Shown piece after piece: positions 16,091 through 20,144 of a stretch of DNA of 20,144 bases. The notes beneath the pieces were generated by a model. That model searched no databases. It saw only the letters and a list, made by a program, of their open reading frames with translations, and was not told where the DNA came from. Position 1 is the stretch's first letter. Every line of letters begins with the position of its first letter. Source of the stretch: TMED8 sp038125725. Lineage in GTDB: Bacteria; Pseudomonadota; Alphaproteobacteria; Rhodospirillales; Casp-alpha2. Location: contig JAYPEK010000062.1 in NCBI GenBank assembly GCA_038125725.1, forward strand, positions 1-20,144, in the 5' to 3' direction. A program made the position numbers and the translations under genes.

Positions 16091-16113
16091 GGATGGTCCC
16101 CCGTAAGTATCCC

Positions 16114-16641
16114 TTAGTGTACGACGCCGGCCGGCGTGTCGGGCACAAAGACCTGCGGATCGCCGACCGTCAGGTCCAAGTCCCAATCGGCCTTTTGCGC
16201 CAACGAAATCATCATGTGGCAAAACGCGTGCAGCAGCTTCTTGTTGAGGCCGAACTGCACCGACATGTTGTCGGCGGTCTTCAGGCTCAACACCGTGTTG
16301 TCGGGGTCGATCGGCTTCACCTGGCCGCCGGTGACCAGCAGCGGGCCCGAGTTGGAGGTGAGGTTCACGTTATCCTTGGCATGGCTCTTGGAGAAGTCGC
16401 TCGACTGCACCGCCTCCTGGTGCTCCATGGCCTTCACCGCGTCGCGCACGTCGGGCATCAGGTCCTTGCGGATCTCCGGGTTGCGGTCGAGGGTTTCCAT
16501 CAGTGCACCCCACAGGATATTGACGAAACGCCGCGTCAGCCAGAGCTGGTATTCGGTGTTCTCACCCGTGCCGATGCGCAGCAGCATACGATCCTGAACC
16601 GGATCGAAAGTGAGGGTGAGCTGGTGCAGCGTGGCGGCCAT
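16114..16641 (-). CDS. Conserved-looking protein of unknown function (175 aa)
   Basis: I do not recognise this family. The 175-residue product appears soluble and shows two similar-sounding halves around a polar linker: an N-terminal unit LTLTFDPVQDRMLLRIGTG, then YQLWLTRRFVNILWGAL (31-47), and a C-terminal unit VLSLKTADNMSVQFGLNKKLLHAFCHMMISL (117-147, written here only to locate it). The linker (75-110) is rich in Ser, Asn, Lys and Asp. The beta-strand then basic-aromatic helix pattern suggests a compact alpha/beta fold. No signal peptide or membrane segment is visible. The start at 16641 has GAGG only 2 nt away, which is tight; the next internal Met is residue 19. Gaps of 46 and 23 bp to FrnE-like and acyl-CoA dehydrogenase genes place it in the operon. 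Confidence 0.78.
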   Translation of the reverse strand: MAATLHQLTLTFDPVQDRMLLRIGTGENTEYQLWLTRRFVNILWGALMETLDRNPEIRKDLMPDVRDAVKAMEHQEAVQSSDFSKSHAKDNVNLTSNSGPLLVTGGQVKPIDPDNTVLSLKTADNMSVQFGLNKKLLHAFCHMMISLAQKADWDLDLTVGDPQVFVPDTPAGVVH

Positions 16642-16687
16642 GGCCTCATGATCGCGCGGAACGGGCCGGATGAAAAGGGGGCAGGGC

Positions 16688-17326
16688 TCAGGCGGCGTCG
16701 CCGGCGACCAATGCGGCATCCAGCATGCGCGCCAACACCTGCGGTTCCTGGGCGCCGGCGATGACCATGCGGTCGTTGAACACGAAGGCCGGCACGCCGT
16801 TGACGCCGAGCCGGTGCGCGCGGGTGTTCTCGTCATAGACGGCATCGACATCGGCGTCGCTGTCCAGGTGGCGCTCGACGGCGCCCGCATCCAGGCCGCA
16901 ACCGGTGCCGATCTCCATCAAGACATCGCGCGCGCCGGTATCGCGGCCATGCAGGAAATATTCGACGAACAGCCGTTCCACCACCGCGTCGGCGGCGCCT
17001 TCGCGCGCCGCCAGCATCACCAGCCGGTGGCCGTCGACGGAGTTGGGGGTGCGGTGGATGCGCTCGAAGGCGAAGTCGATATCCACCGACTGGCCGGTCT
17101 CGGCGATGGTGCCGTAGATGCGCCGCACCCGCGCCTCGGAGCCGAACTTACGCACCAGGTAGGCGGTACGGTCGATGCCTTCCGGCGGCATTTCACGATT
17201 GAGCAGGAACGGCCGCCATTGGAACCGCGCCTCGATGCCGGGACGCAGCGCGAGCGCGCGCTCCATGCGGCGTTTGCCGATGAAACACCAGGGACAGATG
17301 GTATCGAAGACGACCTGGATTTCCAT
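16688..17326 (-). CDS. DsbA/FrnE-family oxidoreductase
   Basis: A 212-residue cytoplasmic DsbA-fold protein of the FrnE type. The redox motif CPWC is intact (Cys11-Pro-Trp-Cys14) in FDTICPWCFIGKRR, directly after the first strand with no signal peptide. The helical insert carries FERIHRTPNSVDGHRLVMLA, typical of FrnE, and the cis-Pro loop is LGVNGVPAFVFNDRMVI followed by AGAQEP, also diagnostic. FrnE-like proteins act as thiol-disulfide oxidoreductases or isomerases in polyketide formation and stress response; the role here is unknown. GAGGAG 6 nt before the ATG supports the start. It begins 16 bp after the deacylase stop, so the two are in one transcript. Confidence 0.93.
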   Translation of the reverse strand: MEIQVVFDTICPWCFIGKRRMERALALRPGIEARFQWRPFLLNREMPPEGIDRTAYLVRKFGSEARVRRIYGTIAETGQSVDIDFAFERIHRTPNSVDGHRLVMLAAREGAADAVVERLFVEYFLHGRDTGARDVLMEIGTGCGLDAGAVERHLDSDADVDAVYDENTRAHRLGVNGVPAFVFNDRMVIAGAQEPQVLARMLDAALVAGDAA

Positions 17327-17342
17327 CCGCCGCTCCTCGCGC

Positions 17343-18299
17343 TCAGTCCACGTAGCGCCCGAAACGGACGGCGGAATGGCCGCGCGACTTGATCCGGTTG
17401 GGCATGATCAGCACGCACTCGTCATAGGGGGTGGAGACTTCCTTGTCGCCGTCCCAGCCGATCACGGTGCCGCCTTTTTCGATCACCTCGAAGCCGGTGT
17501 AATTGTCCTTCCAGGTAAAGGGCTGGTCCGCCTCAATCGTATAGGGACCGGAGACCTCGATCACTTTTTGCGCGGGCGCCGCCGCGACCTTGATATGCTC
17601 GGCGACGAAATCCGCATCGACGACACCGGTGACTTCCAGGAACTTGAGCATCACGTCATGCGCCACCTGGGCGGAACGCGCCTCCCAATGCTGGCCGCAT
17701 TCCACCAACAACGCGTTCTTCGGCGACGCCGGATCGCCGAAGCCGCCGTAGTCGCGCATGCGCTTGCCCGCCGCGTGGCCGGCATCGCAGACCACGTATT
17801 CCGGGATCGTCAGTTGGCGCGCGAAGGCACGGCCCTTTTCCAACCGTCCCGACAGCATCAAGGGCTCGCAAAACGTCGTCATGGAATGGATGTCGAGCAT
17901 CAGATCGACCGTATCGAGCACCGGGCGCAGCTCACGCGCCCGTTCGGTCTCGTTCGTGATTCGATCGCCTTCCAAGGTCGAAACGTCCCAGACGCGGTTG
18001 ATGTCCTCGTCGACGAAACGCGACGCCAGCGGGTTTTCCGCGTCGAACGACTGGTAGGCCCGCCAGTTGGAGAACCCCAGCGTCAGCTTGCCCTGTTTCG
18101 GCATGACGCCCTGCTTGAACAGCCAATCGACGGCGATGGCGCCGCAAAGCTCGTTGCCGTGGGTGACGGCCATGACCATGACGTGCGGGCCGGCCTCGCC
18201 GCTATCGAAGGTGGTGACGTAGGGGACGCCGGTGTTACCGGCCGCGTAGGCGGTGATGTCCACGGGTTCGATGTCGACGGGAAAAGTAGGGGTGGTCAT
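17343..18299 (-). CDS. Succinylglutamate desuccinylase/aspartoacylase-family hydrolase
   Basis: A 318-residue AstE/AspA-family metal-dependent amidohydrolase, which removes an acyl group from an N-acyl amino acid or similar amide. The zinc site is complete: His47 and Glu50 in THGNELCG and His138 in LDIHS. Asp99-Ile-Asn101-Arg102 (DEDINRVW) is the substrate-binding motif, and Glu200 in LVECGQHWE is the likely general base. A C-terminal beta domain (about 225-318) resembles the lipoyl-like extension of the family. The start at 18299 (MTTPTFPVDI) is where homology begins; the Shine-Dalgarno sequence is weak. There is no astABCD neighbour, so arginine degradation is unlikely. The gene lies 53 bp after the MmgE/PrpD gene and 16 bp before the FrnE gene, suggesting a shared catabolic role. 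Substrate unknown. Confidence 0.92.
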   Translation of the reverse strand: MTTPTFPVDIEPVDITAYAAGNTGVPYVTTFDSGEAGPHVMVMAVTHGNELCGAIAVDWLFKQGVMPKQGKLTLGFSNWRAYQSFDAENPLASRFVDEDINRVWDVSTLEGDRITNETERARELRPVLDTVDLMLDIHSMTTFCEPLMLSGRLEKGRAFARQLTIPEYVVCDAGHAAGKRMRDYGGFGDPASPKNALLVECGQHWEARSAQVAHDVMLKFLEVTGVVDADFVAEHIKVAAAPAQKVIEVSGPYTIEADQPFTWKDNYTGFEVIEKGGTVIGWDGDKEVSTPYDECVLIMPNRIKSRGHSAVRFGRYVD

Positions 18300-18352
18300 G
18301 GGTGGGTCGGATCCTCGGATGTTCGGTTGGGGAAAAGATGCGCCATTCGGGC

Positions 18353-19768
18353 TCAGGCGGCAAGGTGCGCGGGTGGCGTCGCCAGCAGCGCCATCAGCTC
18401 GGCCAGGTCGCGGGTTTCGGAAAGCGCGGAGAAGCCCGCATAAAGCCGCCGGGTCGCCTCGGTGCCGAGGGTGGGGACGCAACAGTCCTCGAACTTGCGC
18501 CAGCGGTCGTCGTCGGTGAAGGGATCGGCCAGCGTGCCGCGCGGATGGGTGCGGGTGATACGGAGTTCTTCGCCCGACTTGAGCCGCACCGTCAACTCGT
18601 GCGGGAACTCGCCCGACGGGTCCAATTCGCTCTCGGGCGGCGTCGCGGTCATTTCCGTGAGCGTCAGCAGCGCCCGGATTTCCGGGTCCATGACCGCTTC
18701 CGGCGTGAAATCCTTGAGGCTCAGGAACCCGCTCTCCAGCGCCACCGCCAGGCAATAGTGCATGGAGAAGCGCGCCTCCATCTCGTCCTTTGGGTCGGGG
18801 AAGCAAAGGTTTTTCAGGTTGGTGGTGTTGACGCGCGCATGGATGTGCTCGACGTCATCGGCGGCGAAGCCGTGCCGTTTCTTCAGGTCCAATAGATTGT
18901 CGATGCTCTTGTGCGCCGAGCCGCAGCAGGGATGGCACTTCGGCGCCAGGCCGACGGCCTCGATGACGTGCGGCGTGCCGGTTTGCGAGTCCCCCAGCGG
19001 GAATTTTTCGAAATCCCACCCCGGCGGTGCGTCGCCGCCGAACAGGTTCAAGAAGCCGTAGGCGTTTTCCAGCACCTCGGCCCGGCCGGTCAGCCCGTCG
19101 CGTGCGTAGGCCGCCGCGATCACCGCGTTCTGCGCCGCCATGCCGGCCTGCATGGGCTTCGCCTGCGAACCGAACTGGCCCTTGAGCCCGGCCGCCATGG
19201 AGACGCCGAGGCTCATGGCGTTGAGCATCGCATCCCCCTTGAGGCCGATCAGCCTCGCGCAGGCCGCCGCCGTCCCGATGCAGCCGACCGTCGCCGTCGC
19301 GTGCCAGCCCTTCAGATAGTGCGAGCGGTTGACGCCGCGGCCGAGCGCCGCGTGGCATTCCAGCCCGACCAGGTAGGCATCGACCACCTGGGCGCCGGTG
19401 GCGCCGGTTTCCTCCGCCACCGCCAACAGCGCCGGCACCAGCACCGCCGAGGCATGGGTGAGGGCGGCGAGGAAATTGTCGTCGAAGTCCTGGGCATGTG
19501 CCGCGGTGCCGTTGGCGTAAGCCGCGAATGGCGCAGGGCCGCGCAGGCCGTCACCGCCGACGAAGGTGGCGCCGGCGTGCGTCCTGGACCAGCCCGAAAG
19601 CGTCGCCAAAACGCGCCGCGCGGCCTCGTCGCCGGCGCCGGAGACCATGCAGCCGACGGTATCGGCAATCGCGTGTTGAGCGGGCCTAATACAACTTTCC
19701 GGCCAGGCGCCACTGACGTCCGAGGCCCAGGCGGCAATGGTTTCAAGGCTTGTGGCGTCGGTATTCAT
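18353..19768 (-). CDS. MmgE/PrpD family protein (2-methylcitrate dehydratase-like fold)
   Basis: A 471-residue MmgE/PrpD superfamily protein, normal length. The family includes 2-methylcitrate dehydratase, cis-aconitate decarboxylase and epimerase/isomerase-like members. Features are the helical N-terminus with AIADTVGCMVSGAG, AYANGTAAHAQDFDD near 100-115, a Gly/Ala-rich core with GWHATATVGCIGTAAACARL, and CHPCCGSAHKSID near the middle. No prpB, prpC or acnM neighbour is present, so a methylcitrate-cycle role is not supported. GGGAGG (plus-strand 19777-19782) lies 8 nt before the ATG at 19768 and fixes the start; the frame extends further with no support. It is the first gene of the five-gene leftward operon and divergent from the ABC binding-protein gene. 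Confidence 0.94.
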   Translation of the reverse strand: MNTDATSLETIAAWASDVSGAWPESCIRPAQHAIADTVGCMVSGAGDEAARRVLATLSGWSRTHAGATFVGGDGLRGPAPFAAYANGTAAHAQDFDDNFLAALTHASAVLVPALLAVAEETGATGAQVVDAYLVGLECHAALGRGVNRSHYLKGWHATATVGCIGTAAACARLIGLKGDAMLNAMSLGVSMAAGLKGQFGSQAKPMQAGMAAQNAVIAAAYARDGLTGRAEVLENAYGFLNLFGGDAPPGWDFEKFPLGDSQTGTPHVIEAVGLAPKCHPCCGSAHKSIDNLLDLKKRHGFAADDVEHIHARVNTTNLKNLCFPDPKDEMEARFSMHYCLAVALESGFLSLKDFTPEAVMDPEIRALLTLTEMTATPPESELDPSGEFPHELTVRLKSGEELRITRTHPRGTLADPFTDDDRWRKFEDCCVPTLGTEATRRLYAGFSALSETRDLAELMALLATPPAHLAA

Positions 19769-19955
19769 GGATCGGACCTCCCGGCGGTCGAAAAGTTCAT
19801 CGTTTGGCTGGAAAACGATCTTCACCTATTCCCCCACGCGAACCAACGTTTTTAGTTGCCCGCGAGTTGGGGTTCATGCACCATCACCGTCAACTGGTTT
19901 ACTCAGTTCATTGATAACCAACCTATAACCGTATCTTCACGGGAGGGATTACCCC
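19769..19955. promoter_or_regulatory. Divergent control region, MmgE/PrpD operon / ABC binding protein
   Basis: This 187-bp region is more AT-rich than its surroundings and must hold promoters for both directions. AACTG (19892-19896), 7 nt, CAGTT (19904-19908) is a perfect 5-bp inverted repeat. ATAACC occurs twice (19914-19919 and 19925-19930), 11 bp apart, about one helical turn. TATAAC (19924-19929) and TTGATA (19911-19916) resemble -10 and -35 boxes but are not well spaced with each other. GGGAGGGA (19941-19948) is the ribosome binding site of the rightward gene. Confidence 0.4.
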
Positions 19956-20144
19956 ATGCACTTCAGAAAAACCTTCGCCATTGCGGTCTCGGCGGCGGCC
20001 CTGACCATTGCGTCCGGCGCGTTTGCGCAGACGCTGAACGTCGGGCTCGGCTCCGAGCCGACCTCCATCGACCCGCACTACCACAACCTGGGTCCGAACA
20101 ACCAGATCGCGCAGCACTTCTTCTCGCGCCTGATCGAACAGGAC
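19956..20144 (+). CDS. ABC transporter substrate-binding protein, peptide/nickel (OppA/DppA) family, 3' end cut
   Basis: The first 63 residues of a periplasmic binding protein (SBP_bac_5 family) of a peptide/nickel-type ABC importer. A signal peptide is clear: basic start MHFRKTF, a hydrophobic stretch AIAVSAAALTIASGAFA and a likely cut before Gln-Thr at residues 25-26. The mature start TLNVGLGSEPTSIDPHYHN matches the family opening. GGAGG lies 8 nt before the ATG, an excellent ribosome binding site. The gene runs off the window, so its permease and ATPase genes are not seen; they normally follow. Divergence from the MmgE/PrpD operon suggests shared control and a common substrate. Ligands of this family range from peptides to glutathione, nickel and opines. 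Confidence 0.93.
   Translation, partial: MHFRKTFAIAVSAAALTIASGAFAQTLNVGLGSEPTSIDPHYHNLGPNNQIAQHFFSRLIEQD

Noticed and set aside
6873..17326. Two DsbA-fold genes (6873-7532 and 16688-17326) as a redox pair or duplication
   Set aside because: They belong to different subfamilies (HCCA-isomerase-like with SPYC versus FrnE with CPWC), lie in separate operons and are not close in sequence.
18353..19768. Methylcitrate cycle gene prpD
   Set aside because: The protein is in the MmgE/PrpD superfamily, but no prpB, prpC or acnM genes are nearby and the family is functionally broad.

Overview
The window is a GC-rich, gene-dense piece of a bacterial chromosome. It most likely comes from an alphaproteobacterium of the Rhodospirillales type. 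The best evidence is the block recG / sdhE-mfd with a DUF502 gene close by, an arrangement I know from alphaproteobacterial chromosomes, together with a small PAS-like protein of an alphaproteobacterial type and a TAXI-type binding protein. The lineage is an inference. I see no rRNA, tRNA, CRISPR array, transposase, integrase or phage gene, and nothing that looks like a recently acquired island.

Left part (1-5173). A gene cut by the window edge encodes a type I secretion ABC exporter subunit whose ABC signature motif is degenerate. It is followed 11 bp later by an HlyD-type adaptor. A hairpin plus T-run overlaps the adaptor stop codon. Next comes a separately promoted TAXI-type periplasmic binding protein without its membrane partners, which meets a NUDIX hydrolase tail to tail with a 9-bp overlap.

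Middle part (5174-14831). A stand-alone cyclic-nucleotide-binding domain protein and a DUF502 membrane protein form a two-gene unit. Facing them is a leftward set: recG, a DsbA/HCCA-isomerase-like protein and a 71-residue orphan protein. RecG is divergent from sdhE-mfd, which are coupled by an ATGA overlap and have a good candidate sigma-70 promoter. SdhE carries Cys where the family motif RGxxE has Arg. A GST-like protein and a PAS_5-like protein then diverge from a 155-bp region that contains a palindrome.

Right part (14834-19768). Five leftward genes with gaps of 16-53 bp form a probable operon: MmgE/PrpD-like protein, aspartoacylase/AstE-like metal-dependent deacylase, FrnE/DsbA-like protein, an unrecognised 175-residue protein, and an ACAD10/11-type acyl-CoA dehydrogenase. 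Divergent from it, across 187 bp, starts the secreted binding protein of a peptide/nickel-type ABC transporter, truncated by the window end. Uptake of an acylated or amide-linked organic substrate, hydrolysis, then oxidation of the acyl part is a reasonable hypothesis, but the substrate is unknown.

Most genes are ordinary housekeeping or catabolic genes. I did not find a clearly new system. The points most worth a second look are the right-hand catabolic operon with its orphan protein, the degenerate exporter ATPase, the cNMP-domain/DUF502 pair, and the SdhE motif change.
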